This document shows positions 28,627-37,892 of a stretch of 64,000 bases of DNA, in pieces. Numbering within the stretch: the stretch's first letter is position 1; each line of letters opens with the position of its first letter. A program made the position numbers and the translations under genes. The notes beneath the pieces were generated by a model. The model did no database searches, was not told the DNA's origin, and saw nothing but the letters and a program-made list of their open reading frames with translations. This stretch comes from an uncultured Planctomycetaceae bacterium (GTDB lineage: Bacteria; Planctomycetota; Planctomycetia; Planctomycetales; Planctomycetaceae): NCBI GenBank assembly GCA_943787265.1, contig CALSLT010000014.1:186001-250000 (forward strand), read 5' to 3'.

Positions 28627-29056
28627 GAATGGCTCCTGTGTCAGACCGCGATCGGGTTCCGGTGGCAGTAAATGGAATGCGTCCGACGATTTGGATTGTG
28701 TAACTGACTCAACAGACGAGTTCAGATCGAGCCTCACAGTATCTCATCGGAACGAGCATTCGCTGACTGGAACGGACTATTCCGACCGGAGCAATCCTGC
28801 GGCTTAAAGTGGCGATGACGCCGCATTGCGCGGTTGCTCTGCCAAGCCAGGTTACGCGGTCTCGTCCCTGGATTGGTGTTCGTGTTTGACCGGTTGGGCA
28901 ACTCGATCCTTCCTGGCGATTTCTCGAAACGGTAGCATGGGCGCACGCCGATGTTTGATCTGACGCGGCTGCGGATGTCACTGCGACAGTCGCCAACAAT
29001 GTCGAATCAACATCGTGTCCCACCCCACATTGCTCGTCCGGAGTAGCTTCATCGCC
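28627..29056. other. Divergent intergenic region
   Basis: About 430 bases between the ABC ATPase (minus) and the PIG-L gene (plus). It carries AGGAG for the ATPase GTG start and presumably both promoters. Nothing else was recognised. Confidence 0.4.
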
Positions 29057-29911
29057 ATGACGCCTCAAACCACTCAACGATCTGTTTCAGCCGGGTCATT
29101 CCAATTCAGTCGTCTGATCAATGGTCGCCCCCAGAAACGAAGCAGCCTTGTCGAGGCAATGGAAACCGACGAACTGAAAAACTCGACCTGGATGTTCGTC
29201 TCGCCACACGACGACGACCTCTGCATCGGAGCTGGTTTGCTGATGCAGGCGGCGGTGCAGGCTGGTGTCGAGGTGCAGGTTGTCATCGTGACGGATGGCT
29301 GCCTCGGTTATTGCGGATCAGAGCAAAAAGACGACATCATCGAGATTCGTCGTGATGAAACGCTGCGGTCCTTCGAGGTGCTCGGCATTCCGAATGATCA
29401 TGTCAACTTCCTGGGTTTCCCTGACGGTGGGCTGACGAGATTCATTGGTCGCCGCCCAGCCAAGGCCGGCGAACCAACGGTCGGCGAGTACACCGGACTG
29501 CAGAATGCGTTTACGCATTCGCTGCGAGACCTTCGTCCGTCGCGAGTCTTCGTTCCTACAAAGATGGACCTGCATCCGGACCATCAGATCACTCACAACG
29601 AATTGATGATCAGCCTCTTTCACGCGTCCGGAAAAATCTGGCCGGAGCTTGGTGATCCGCTCGACGTTCCCTTGGTCCACGAGATGGCCGTGTACTGCGA
29701 CTTCCCCGCCGATCCAAATCTCGAAATTGTCGGAGACAACTCAGCATTCGAGGTCAAACTCGAAAGCATCATGGCGTACGAATCGCAATTGCAGATTGCT
29801 GAACTCGTCCAGCGGATCCGTGAAGACGGGCCGTATGAATATATTCGGGACGTCGAGTTTCAACTGTATTCACCGAGACGATACCGGTCGTTATTCTCAC
29901 CGCAGGATTAG
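29057..29911 (+). CDS. PIG-L/LmbE family deacetylase
   Basis: 284 residues from the ATG at 29057; the frame also opens at a GTG at 29015, and a later ATG at 29159 is possible. The zinc-binding motif is PHDDD (H51, D53) at the start of the Rossmann-like domain, with the second site in DLHPDHQITH. VVIVTDGCLGYCG and RRDETLRSFEVLGI fit the family. It is a zinc-dependent N-acetylglucosamine-type deacetylase; probable substrates are N-acetyl sugars in a glycolipid, cell-wall or small-thiol pathway. Stands between two unrelated genes. Confidence 0.87.
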   Translation: MTPQTTQRSVSAGSFQFSRLINGRPQKRSSLVEAMETDELKNSTWMFVSPHDDDLCIGAGLLMQAAVQAGVEVQVVIVTDGCLGYCGSEQKDDIIEIRRDETLRSFEVLGIPNDHVNFLGFPDGGLTRFIGRRPAKAGEPTVGEYTGLQNAFTHSLRDLRPSRVFVPTKMDLHPDHQITHNELMISLFHASGKIWPELGDPLDVPLVHEMAVYCDFPADPNLEIVGDNSAFEVKLESIMAYESQLQIAELVQRIREDGPYEYIRDVEFQLYSPRRYRSLFSPQD

Positions 29912-29961
29912 TTCTGGTACGAATACGTCAGCGGTTGTGATCTGAAGGGTTAAAGAAAAGC

Positions 29962-30537
29962 ATGTCCGAATCGTTGCGTGGACATTTTCTGATCGCGGCA
30001 AAACACCTGCGTGACAGCAATTTCTTTAAGGCTGTTGTGCTGATGCTTGAGCACAACGAAGACGGCGCGATGGGCGTTGTGATCAACCACCCGATGGACG
30101 TTAGCGTCTCGTCGGCTCTGTCGAAGCATTTCGAAGAGTCGAAAGCAGGCCAGAGTCTGCTCGCCGGTGGACCGGTTGAAGAAAACGCACTCCTGATTCT
30201 GCACAACTCGCTGGACTATGACCAGGAACACGATCCGGTTGTACCAGGAGTCTTTGTCGGAACCAGCCCTGACGTCTTCGAAAAGGTCGTCGAGTCGTCG
30301 CTCCAGGATGAGGGGGCAAGCAGCGACTTCCAGTTCCGAATTTACGCTGGATACTCAGGTTGGGGCGAAGGACAGCTCGAGCACGAAATGAGTCGTGGCG
30401 ACTGGTTCTCCATTCCCGCCAGTGCCAACATGGTCTTCGATCAGCAACCCTACGATGTGTGGGAAGCGGCGACAAAGCAGCTCTTCGAACGGAAGCGAAT
30501 ATTTCCGAACCAGCCACCGAATCCTGAGTGGAACTGA
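29962..30537 (+). CDS. YqgE/AlgH family protein
   Basis: 191 residues, ATG at 29962, the typical length for the family. MSESLRGHFLIAAKHL, VVLMLEHNEDGAMGVVIN and YAGYSGWGEGQLEHE are hallmarks of the DUF179 fold. Family members are cytoplasmic and of unsettled function (AlgH influences alginate regulation in Pseudomonas). 50 bases after the PIG-L stop, same strand, so possibly co-transcribed. Confidence 0.94.
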   Translation: MSESLRGHFLIAAKHLRDSNFFKAVVLMLEHNEDGAMGVVINHPMDVSVSSALSKHFEESKAGQSLLAGGPVEENALLILHNSLDYDQEHDPVVPGVFVGTSPDVFEKVVESSLQDEGASSDFQFRIYAGYSGWGEGQLEHEMSRGDWFSIPASANMVFDQQPYDVWEAATKQLFERKRIFPNQPPNPEWN

Positions 30538-30625
30538 CATCTGCGCGAACCTGACCAGGTCGTCGTCAGTTTTGCCAACCTAGTCTCGCTCCCTTTTTAG
30601 ACACGGAGGCGAGCGGCGGCGGCGT

Positions 30626-30988
30626 TCACCTCGCAGCGTCTCGTTCCTCGATGACTCGTCGTTGCTCGGCGAGTGACGCAAACACACAGATCGAGATACC
30701 CGCCAGCATTCCGCCCGTCACAACCGTTGCGGATTCGACTTCGTTCATGCCGGCCAGCATGCCGCCGGCCGCAGACAGTCCGGTGCCGATCCCAGTGATG
30801 ATCAACCAGCGGCCAGCTACTTGATTCGCGGCAAACCACGTGTCGTCGTCTCTCATCGTCAACTTAGTTCGCAGACCAAACCAGTTGTTGCGGCCAACCT
30901 TGCGTTGGTAAAGCGGTATGCCGGATCCGACAAGCACGGCCGACGTCAGCAAATAAGTTGCGAGAAGAACGATTTGGCCAGCGTTCAT
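30626..30988 (-). CDS. SdpI-like small membrane protein
   Basis: 120 residues, ATG at 30988, three membrane helices. Between helix 1 and 2 it has NNWFGLRTKLTMRDDDTWFAANQVAGRW, the conserved SdpI cytoplasmic loop (W-F-G-hR-T and W-x-x-A-N-x-x-x-G-R). In Bacillus SdpI gives immunity to the SdpC toxin; most homologues, including this one, have no known toxin partner. It follows the cysteine-peptidase-fold gene by 36 bases on the same strand, likely one operon. Confidence 0.82.
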   Translation of the reverse strand: MNAGQIVLLATYLLTSAVLVGSGIPLYQRKVGRNNWFGLRTKLTMRDDDTWFAANQVAGRWLIITGIGTGLSAAGGMLAGMNEVESATVVTGGMLAGISICVFASLAEQRRVIEERDAAR

Positions 30989-31024
30989 TTCAGGCCCCTT
31001 GCTATGATGCTCAAGTGTCGCCGA

Positions 31025-32203
31025 TCATCGCTCGCGCGGCACAGGACGAAAGGCTTCGAGTCGTCCTGAAGTCAGGTTGTTGAGATTCAGGTCGTACGGC
31101 GTCACGTGTCGTTGACCATTAAAGTTCTGCTGCAGAATGAACGCTCGCGTATCGCCCACGGCATGTACAACGGCGGTGTGATTCGGCATGCCCATGATCG
31201 TCCAATACCCAGGCTCGTCGAATCGAGCCGACGTGAACTGAAGAATGTCACCCGGTTGGATTTCAGTAAGTGGGATGCGGTCGCCGAAGGTGTATCCTCT
31301 TGGTGGCTCAGCCCCAGCGGCTCGAAGTGCCTGGTCAGCAAGGTCCCAGCATTCGCCTCGTCCGACTCTCTTGCCAACGTTATCCGCCGCGAAGTTAACA
31401 ACTTCTCGTTGGATTTCAGAGATCGGTCCTCGAGGCGTACGAGGAACAGTCGTTCCTTCAGCGTTTGCTTCCGTCGCGGCTCCGACGGCTTCCAGAACCG
31501 ACTTATCCTGCCGTTGCTGCTGGCTCGTCGAGCGAACATTTCGACTCTCAGATTTGCTGCGACGAACCTTGCCGCCACTTCCTTTTATGGTCTCGGAACC
31601 GGGAGCAAGCTTGATCTCTTTTTTACTGCCGTCTTTCTTTCCGGCTTTATCTGAGTCCGACTTTCCATCCTTGGCCGTTTCCTCTGGCTCCGTGTCTTTC
31701 AAGTATTCAGGAATCGGATCGGGCCGCTTCTCAAGCTGCACAGTTTCTGAGAAGTAGACTTTTGCACTATCGAGCAACGTGACCTGAAGGCTGACTCCGC
31801 CTCGATTTTTGTAGTCAACGCTCAGCAACGCTCCGGCGTCGGTTTCAGTGGCCGTCGTAAAGCGGCGAACTTCGGACGGTCGCATCGCGATACGTGCCTT
31901 GGATCGCCCGGCCGCCGCCCGCACCTTCCTGTCAACGATTCCCCCGACCCCAGACTCCTTCTTCAGCATATCGAAGGCCATTTTTTCGATGGCCCGCAGG
32001 ACTCCGTCGATTTCGGCATCTTTCGCAGAGCGGCTGCTTTCTCGCACGACGACCAACACCTGGTCAATCTTTTGTCGACGAGCAGCCCGGGCTGCCTCAT
32101 GAACGGCCAACTCCAAAGGCACCGAAGCCGATGCGGCGACAGTCATCATGAGCAGAGCAATGATTGCTCCAAAACCGGCGGTCAGTTGTTTCCGTTCAAA
32201 CAC
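31025..32203 (-). CDS. Secreted protein with C-terminal cysteine-peptidase-like domain
   Basis: 392 residues starting at a GTG (32203) that has GGAG at good spacing. Signal peptide (LLMMTVAASAS), then a helical/beta region (30-170), a charged low-complexity linker (about 170-260), and a C-terminal domain (about 265-392). The last has GRGECWDLADQALRAAG (candidate catalytic Cys), PGDILQF and NHTAVVHAV (candidate His), the order seen in NlpC/P60, CHAP and fungal Aim3-type domains. Probably an extracytoplasmic peptidase or amidase, but the substrate is not evident. First gene of an operon with the SdpI-like protein. Confidence 0.75.
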   Translation of the reverse strand: MFERKQLTAGFGAIIALLMMTVAASASVPLELAVHEAARAARRQKIDQVLVVVRESSRSAKDAEIDGVLRAIEKMAFDMLKKESGVGGIVDRKVRAAAGRSKARIAMRPSEVRRFTTATETDAGALLSVDYKNRGGVSLQVTLLDSAKVYFSETVQLEKRPDPIPEYLKDTEPEETAKDGKSDSDKAGKKDGSKKEIKLAPGSETIKGSGGKVRRSKSESRNVRSTSQQQRQDKSVLEAVGAATEANAEGTTVPRTPRGPISEIQREVVNFAADNVGKRVGRGECWDLADQALRAAGAEPPRGYTFGDRIPLTEIQPGDILQFTSARFDEPGYWTIMGMPNHTAVVHAVGDTRAFILQQNFNGQRHVTPYDLNLNNLTSGRLEAFRPVPRER

Positions 32204-32484
32204 TGGTCATCTCCAACAGAATTGCCCAAGGTCTCATCGCGTCACATTTGATCGTCATTTGAACGCAGATTGTAACGCCACTCAATTGTTTCGTGCGTTT
32301 CTCGGAAGTTTTCGGACAGATATCCAACACAATCTTCGATGTCGCACAGATGTTTGAGCGGTCGCCATCAATTATCGTCTCCAACGGAACCTGTGCGTGC
32401 CTGGCAAATGTCTTGTTATGAAACGGGTTTCAATGCTCAGTATCAACAGAGAAAACGTGTAATTTTGCCGTGTCCGAGGCCTCA

Positions 32485-33339
32485 ATGAGATCAGCAGTGC
32501 GTGAACTTCCGTGGCAATGTAGCGATCAAACTATCCAGCTCGGCGGGTTTCCGTTGATCATGGGAATCGTCAATGTCACTCCGGACAGTTTTTCCGACGG
32601 CGGAAACTTTCTGGAGCGAAATGCGGCAGTTGATCACGCGTTGAAACTCGCCGACGACGGGGCGGACATTCTGGACATCGGCGGCGAGTCCACGCGTCCC
32701 AACGCTGAACGGGTTTCAGTCGACGAAGAACTCCGCCGAGTCATCGCTGTCGTTGCTCAGGTTCGACAAGCCACTGACCGGCTGATCTCGATCGACACGA
32801 CAAAAGCCGAAGTCGCCAGACAGGCACTCGCCGCCGGAGCAGACATCGTCAACGACATCTCCGGCCTTACCTTCGAACCAAATATCGTCGACGTCTGTGC
32901 CGAGTCTGACTGCGGCGTGATCTGCATGCATATTCTGGGCACTCCACAAACCATGCAGGCCGATCCGCATTACGACAACGTGGTTTCCGACGTCTGCGAT
33001 TTTCTTTCGACCCGCTTGAATGCGTTGGAAGAAGCGGGAATCGCACGTGACCGAGTTGTCACCGACCCAGGCATCGGCTTCGGAAAAACTGCGCAGCACA
33101 ATGTCGATCTGCTATCGAACATCGCTGCCCTGCGTGACCTCAATCGCCCCGTCCTGATCGGCCACTCTCGCAAACGCTTCCTCGCCAAAGTCCTCGGCCG
33201 CCCAGTCGAAGAACGCACGTTTGGAACCATCGGAGTCGCCATCGCCGTCGCCGCTCAAGGCGCCGATATGATCCGAGTCCACGACGTCCGCGAAACCCGC
33301 GACGCCCTCCTCGCCTGGCACGCAATCGTCAACTCGTGA
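32485..33339 (+). CDS. folP: Dihydropteroate synthase
   Basis: 284 residues from the ATG at 32485, with GAGG five bases upstream; an in-frame GTG at 32470 is less likely. Motifs: IMGIVNVTPDSFSDGG (pterin site loop 1), DIGGESTRP, NDISG, GIGFGKT and LIGHSRKRFL. It joins 4-aminobenzoate to the pterin pyrophosphate in folate synthesis and is the sulfonamide target. Length normal. No other folate gene is adjacent. Confidence 0.96.
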   Translation: MRSAVRELPWQCSDQTIQLGGFPLIMGIVNVTPDSFSDGGNFLERNAAVDHALKLADDGADILDIGGESTRPNAERVSVDEELRRVIAVVAQVRQATDRLISIDTTKAEVARQALAAGADIVNDISGLTFEPNIVDVCAESDCGVICMHILGTPQTMQADPHYDNVVSDVCDFLSTRLNALEEAGIARDRVVTDPGIGFGKTAQHNVDLLSNIAALRDLNRPVLIGHSRKRFLAKVLGRPVEERTFGTIGVAIAVAAQGADMIRVHDVRETRDALLAWHAIVNS

Positions 33340-33608
33340 GCAAACTCGGCAAACAGGTCGACCGCAATTCCTCAGGCCGGTCGAGTTGTTCGCAACCATG
33401 TAATTCGCCCCGCGGCCTGCGGGAAGATGCAAGAGTCCGTTTCCGGCAATCAAATTAAATTTCGATTGTTGAAACTGGGAACTTGAATTCGTGAGGTAAC
33501 GACGCAGGCCTTCGTGCTGCGTTGCAGAAAGTGGAGCGAAGCCGCCTGCCGAAAGAATTCGATTTCTTCCGTGAGTATTCATCGAACCTCACCTACCGGA
33601 GTCGCATT

Positions 33609-34586
33609 ATGGAATCGGGCCAGCTTCCTGAATCGTCAGCGGTTGCTAAACAGTCACGGCATCGTTCGCTCAGACGGATGCTTTACTCGCAAAATCCGTT
33701 CTATCTCTTGAGCGTCTGCTTCGTCCTGCACGGCACGGGAATCTGGTACCGAGCGAACGCGGGCACTCACTCCCCGTGGATTCTGACCGGAATCATCGGT
33801 GCCTACATCGTCATGATGGCTGGCGTCGGCTTTGCCATCGTGAAATGGGGGCAGGTCTGGGATGACGCACGGTCTATCCTGTTGATCCTGCTCGCTTTGT
33901 TTCTTGAACTCGGAATGACTGCGGACGATGTGATCATCGGCGACCGAAGTACAGGCCGAGCAATGGCGTTCGTGGCGTGGCTGATGTCCGTAGCCGTTGC
34001 TGAATTTATTTTGATCGGGCTTCGAATTCGCCTGAAGTCGCTCTATCGAATTCCTTTCCACCTGTTTCTAGGTCTGATCCTGCTGTATCCGGTCGTGATC
34101 GTACACGGCAATTACCCACACAATGCCGAGCACAACAACTGGACGATTCTCCTTTTTCCGATCATCGCTGCAGGAATCATTCTGTCGCTGATACCAGCCG
34201 TTCGGCGAGGAGCCAGCTATGTCAAAAACAACGGCACACCGTGGTTATGGCCGCTTTATCCGTGGTCGCTTTTCGTCTTCCTGATCGCGATCGTCGTGTT
34301 CCGCTCTTACGCGCTGTGCCTTTCGTTTGATCCGGTGCTAGACATCTCGTGGCACGCCGCACTGCAATTACAAAACTGCTTTGGCGGAATCTATCTCGCG
34401 CCGATCGTGCTTGCTGTCAGCGTCCTTTGCCTGGAAGGTCACCTGTCCACAAAAAGCGAAACCGTTCGGCGTGTCGGATTGCTGTTGCCATTTTCTGCGA
34501 TGTATCTCGCATGGTCAGGCCAAAGCGACGGCACCTTGTATGTGCGAGTCGTGGAGCAGGTCACACAGCAGTTCGCGTCGCCACTT
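33609..34586 (+). pseudogene. Multi-pass membrane protein, N-terminal part, broken by an IS
   Basis: Open from the ATG at 33609, about eight membrane helices, no recognised family. The frame runs smoothly to VTQQFASPL and then stops in the first codon of insertion-sequence-derived DNA. The matching C-terminal half starts at about 35597 in a frame that would continue this one exactly if the inserted about 1,010 bases were removed (CTT at 34584-34586 followed by ACG at 35597), giving about 576 residues. Upstream lies folP. The half protein could still be made, but is unlikely to be functional. Confidence 0.6.
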
Positions 34587-35498
34587 TGATTCATCCGCCC
34601 GGGACTTCGCCAGCGTTTCGTTCTTGTGGTAACCCTTGTCGCCGACGACCTCTTTGATCACCGCTTCGCTGTCGGACTGTTGCAGGTTGCCTTGGGCAGT
34701 GTTGACACTGTCCAGCAGCGTGTTGCCGTCGGACTCGTTGCCGTAATAGATCTCGGCGGACAGGATCGCTTCGGTTTCCAGGTCGACCGTGTGTTCCTGC
34801 TTGTACGACAAGTGCGTGTGCCCCTTCTTCATTTTCATGATGCGGGCGTCAGGGTCGCTTGAGCTTTGCCAGTCCTGATTGGAAACCTTCTTGCCTTTGC
34901 GTTTTCGATCGAACTTTCGCAGGTCATCGTCGTTCTTGATCTCGACGCCGTCAGCTTCGGCCAACTGGCGGACGAATGCTTCCCAGTCCTCGCCGGTGTC
35001 CTTGCGAACGATCGACTTCATTGCCGCGTTGGCTTCCAGCAGAGTCGAATCAACGCCGACGGTCTTACCTTTCAGTAGCCCGTGCTTTTCGACCAGCGAT
35101 AACACGAACGCAAAGACCTGCTCGAACGCTTCCAGAGGAAGACGCTGACGGATGCGCGTCAGGCTCGAATGCTCAGGCGTGTTCTCATGCAATTCGTACC
35201 CGAGAAATTTCCGCAGCGACAGACTGTCCCGGCAACGCCAGGCGATGCCTCGCTGCGAATCGATTCCCTCGAAGTACCCCACAAAGATCATGCGGAAATA
35301 AACGCCTGGCGGAATGCCTGGACGACCACCTTCTTTGTAAAACGGCTCGCACAGCGACTCGGCAAAGTTGTCAAACTCCCCGTCACGGAGCACACGATTC
35401 AGGGCGTCGTAAAACACATGCCCGATCGACGCCGGCAACTTCGCCGTCGCCACCCACAACTCCTGCTGCCGCTCCGAACGACGCTCACCAAGAGCCAT
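34587..35498 (-). pseudogene. IS1182-like transposase, C-terminus missing
   Basis: ATG at 35498 with GGAGG upstream. The N-terminal DUF772-type domain (PFYKEGGRPGIPPGVYFRMI) and the beginning of the DDE domain (GVDSTLLEANAAM; later HTVDLETEAIL) are intact. After VGDKGYHKNETLAKSRA the frame runs on into flanking DNA and ends at 34515, where the translation is the antisense of the membrane protein gene. The third catalytic acidic residue should lie beyond this point and is therefore lost, so it is probably inactive. Confidence 0.85.
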
Positions 35499-35597
35499 CA
35501 GTCATCCTCCATCGCTCAATATCAAGACACCGAGCAGGATAGCGCGAACGCATCTTCTGACCAGGTCAGTCGGCCGAGTTTTTCAACGGGCTGCTAA
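34587..35597 (-). mobile_element. End-truncated IS (IS1182/IS5-like)
   Basis: Contains a transposase fragment read on the minus strand. One end survives: the sequence at 35578-35597 (AGTTTTTCAACGGGCTGCTA), which would be the transposase-upstream terminus. I searched the other boundary (34450-34600) for the matching inverted repeat and found none, so that end is deleted. No clear target-site duplication is visible. The left boundary is uncertain by about 15 bases. Confidence 0.7.
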
Positions 35598-36349
35598 CGG
35601 TAACTCTCGCCGTTTATGTTTTTACGTGTGCTGTAATCCGACGAGTTCGCAACAGCGAGATTGCCTTGTCGACGAGTCTCGTGTTACTCGCCTTTCTCGA
35701 ACCAGCCGCCGCTGGTTTCCCCGGGTTCGCAAATCCATCATCGATACACCTTCTTCTAGCCGCCGGAATTCAGGTTTGGGCAGGCTGGAAGCGAAGGTCC
35801 TCGGTGAAGGTTTTAGCTGGGGGCTTATGCTGCGTCGTCATGGCCAGGTCTTTAGTCCCGGTCGATGAGGAATTTTTACGCGACGTATCAAGTTGGTATC
35901 TCACATTGGCGGCGATCCTTTTCGTCGGCCTGAGAATGAACGACTCATTTGCCCAGTTTCTCAGACACGTCGCCGCCTGGCTTCTGATGGTCACGTGCCT
36001 TGCCGTTCCCATGTCGTCCGAAGTCGGCCTTCCGAAGCTCGATAGTCTGCAGATGGCCATGCACATGGTGGGAACGTCCGCCGCCTCCCTACTCCTTGCA
36101 TGGCGCACGCGCCTTGTTCAATTTCAGACGGCGGCAATTCTGAATACAGGGGCAACAACGCTGGCAGGATCTATTCGTCTGGTTCAGATTCTACTTCGAC
36201 TTCCCGGCGGAAAAGGCATTCTCTGGGCAATCGGTGGTCTGATCTGGCTCGCAATGGCGGCTATTATTAGTGCCCGCAAAGCGCGAGCAACCGTCTCGCC
36301 GCAGCCTCCGCCGAGCGACACACCGGGACTAGCAGCCCCAGAAGTGTGA
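35597..36349 (+). pseudogene. Same membrane protein, C-terminal part
   Basis: The frame is open from inside the IS end (last in-frame stop at 35558-35560) through the C-terminus at 36349; a TTG at 35666 could be a secondary start. About six membrane helices and a polar tail (SPQPPPSDTPG). No start with a ribosome binding site marks it as an independent gene, and its frame joins the upstream half when the IS is removed. Family not recognised. Confidence 0.6.
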
Positions 36350-36508
36350 TTCGAGAGTAAGTTCTTCAGAAGCAGGTTCGCGAATTCACCTTGCGGCAGT
36401 TGCGCAGTCGTTGAACTGGCAGAGTCGCAAGGGGACCGGCCTGTCCCGCACTGGGCATCACCTCACACAATGTCCACGACGCACTGCAGCTTTTTTACAA
36501 AACGAAAC

Positions 36509-36537
36509 TTGACTTTCACATTATGAATGTCGAATGT
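36509..36537 (+). promoter_or_regulatory. Possible promoter with embedded palindrome
   Basis: TTGACT at 36509-36514 is a good -35 match, followed 17 bases on by GAATGT (36532-36537), a poor -10. Within it lie two nested inverted repeats: ACATT-ATG-AATGT (36518-36530) and CACATT/AATGTG (36517-36522/36533-36538). Such symmetry is typical of a dimeric repressor site. It stands about 45 bases before the DUF2089 gene. Confidence 0.4.
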
Positions 36538-36580
36538 GCCTCAAATCTTAACATTATTAATAGTCGCTTGAGGAATATTT

Positions 36581-36895
36581 GTGCCCGGTCGAGCATGGTT
36601 TGAGTTTCTGGGGGATGAGGATCTGGCGTTTGTCAGGCGTTTTGTGCTGGCATCGGGGTCTTTGAAAGAGGTCGCCAAGCAGTACGGCGTGACCTACCCG
36701 ACGATCCGACTCCGGCTTGATCGGCTGATTACAAAGATCGAGGTCGTCGAGCAGAACTCCGAGGTTTCGGAATTCGAACGTCTGCTGCGAGCACAGTTCG
36801 CCGACCAGAAGCTCAGCCACGAAACATTCAAGTTGTTGCTGTCAGCTCATCTGAAAGAACAGGAAAAGTCACATGACCAATCGGAATCTGCTTAA
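36581..36895 (+). CDS. DUF2089 family protein with helix-turn-helix
   Basis: 104 residues from a GTG at 36581 with GAGGAA seven bases upstream; no in-frame ATG is available. FEFLGDEDLAFVRRFVLASG is diagnostic of DUF2089, followed by SLKEVAKQYGVTYPTIRLRL, a clear helix-turn-helix. Probably a DNA-binding regulator acting in the cytoplasm. It overlaps the next gene by 23 bases, so the two are co-translated; the membrane protein may act as its sensor or partner. The upstream palindrome is a candidate autoregulatory site. Confidence 0.88.
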   Translation: MPGRAWFEFLGDEDLAFVRRFVLASGSLKEVAKQYGVTYPTIRLRLDRLITKIEVVEQNSEVSEFERLLRAQFADQKLSHETFKLLLSAHLKEQEKSHDQSESA

Positions 36896-37781
36896 CGCAA
36901 CACTGGCACTCTTCCTGACCGGCGCGGTTGCGATTGCCGAGGACCAGGTGACGACGATTCGGTGGTCGGAACTGCAAGGGACTGGCCAGCTTCCGTCTGG
37001 CGAAATCGTGCAGCCGCCGAGCGAAAGCTCTCAGCCTAGCGAAGAAGAATTGCTCATCAGCAACGAGACTGGTCAACCTTTGACGACAAGACTGGTGACG
37101 ATCGAAGAGCCTCGCATTTCAAAATTCAACTACAAGGTGCAAGGACGCATCCGCTACGAAGGCGTCGAACAGCCTGGCTATCTGGAAATGTGGAATCACT
37201 TTGCCGATGGCGGAGGTCCGTACTTCACGAAGACTCTGTCCGCCAGCGGGCCGATGGGCGTGATTCATGGATCATCGGTCCCGCGTGATTTCGTGCTCCC
37301 TTTTCGAAGCAGCTCGCGATCCGGCACGCCGACGAAGCTGGAGATCAACCTGGTCATCCCCGCGAACGGCAAGGTCTGGATCAGCCCTCTTCGAATTTCA
37401 GAATCTGATGAAAACGAATGGGGTGATGCCAGAACCGCGGAAGGAGCCTGGTGGGGCAACCGGACTGCGGCGTGGCTCAGTGCGATATTGGGCCCCTTGA
37501 TTGGAATCATGGGAGCCATTGTCGGCACACTGAGTGGATTAGGCCGAGGCAGAAGAATCGCGATTGGAATCTGCTGGTTCTCCGTGGTCTTTGGATGTAT
37601 TTGCCTTGCCGCCGGATTGATTGCGGTGGGGACTTCGCAGCCGCACGTTGTTTACTTCCCCTTGCTGCTGATCGGATTTTTGAGCACGGTCATCATGAGC
37701 AGCATCCTGCCGACCGTTCGTAAGCGGTTTGAAGATGCGGAACTTCATCGCATGAACGCGATGGATGCCAGCGCTGTTTGA
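36873..37781 (+). CDS. Secreted/membrane protein with C-terminal helices
   Basis: 302 residues, ATG at 36873 inside the end of the DUF2089 gene (AGGAAAAG upstream). Signal peptide (ATLALFLTGAVAIAE), then a beta-rich extracytoplasmic domain (about 25-200; YKVQGRIRYEGVEQPGYLEM, then a jelly-roll-like stretch), three membrane helices (about 205-285) and a short charged cytoplasmic tail. No family recognised. Overlap with a DNA-binding gene suggests sensing of something outside the membrane, which is inference. Confidence 0.8.
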   Translation: MTNRNLLNATLALFLTGAVAIAEDQVTTIRWSELQGTGQLPSGEIVQPPSESSQPSEEELLISNETGQPLTTRLVTIEEPRISKFNYKVQGRIRYEGVEQPGYLEMWNHFADGGGPYFTKTLSASGPMGVIHGSSVPRDFVLPFRSSSRSGTPTKLEINLVIPANGKVWISPLRISESDENEWGDARTAEGAWWGNRTAAWLSAILGPLIGIMGAIVGTLSGLGRGRRIAIGICWFSVVFGCICLAAGLIAVGTSQPHVVYFPLLLIGFLSTVIMSSILPTVRKRFEDAELHRMNAMDASAV

Positions 37782-37892
37782 CGAGCGTCGTTCAGAACGT
37801 CCCGCCGTTCTGCGTCAGCGACTTCTGATTCGAGGTGCTTGTCGAGTAACATCGACGGCTCACCCGCTTCGTCGCCTGCAGGACCGTACGAT

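Noticed and set aside
34515..34589. Transposase C-terminus up to 34515 as a genuine part of the protein
   Set aside because: This part is the antisense reading of the membrane protein gene (TLYVRVVEQ and neighbours), so the transposase really ends near 34587.
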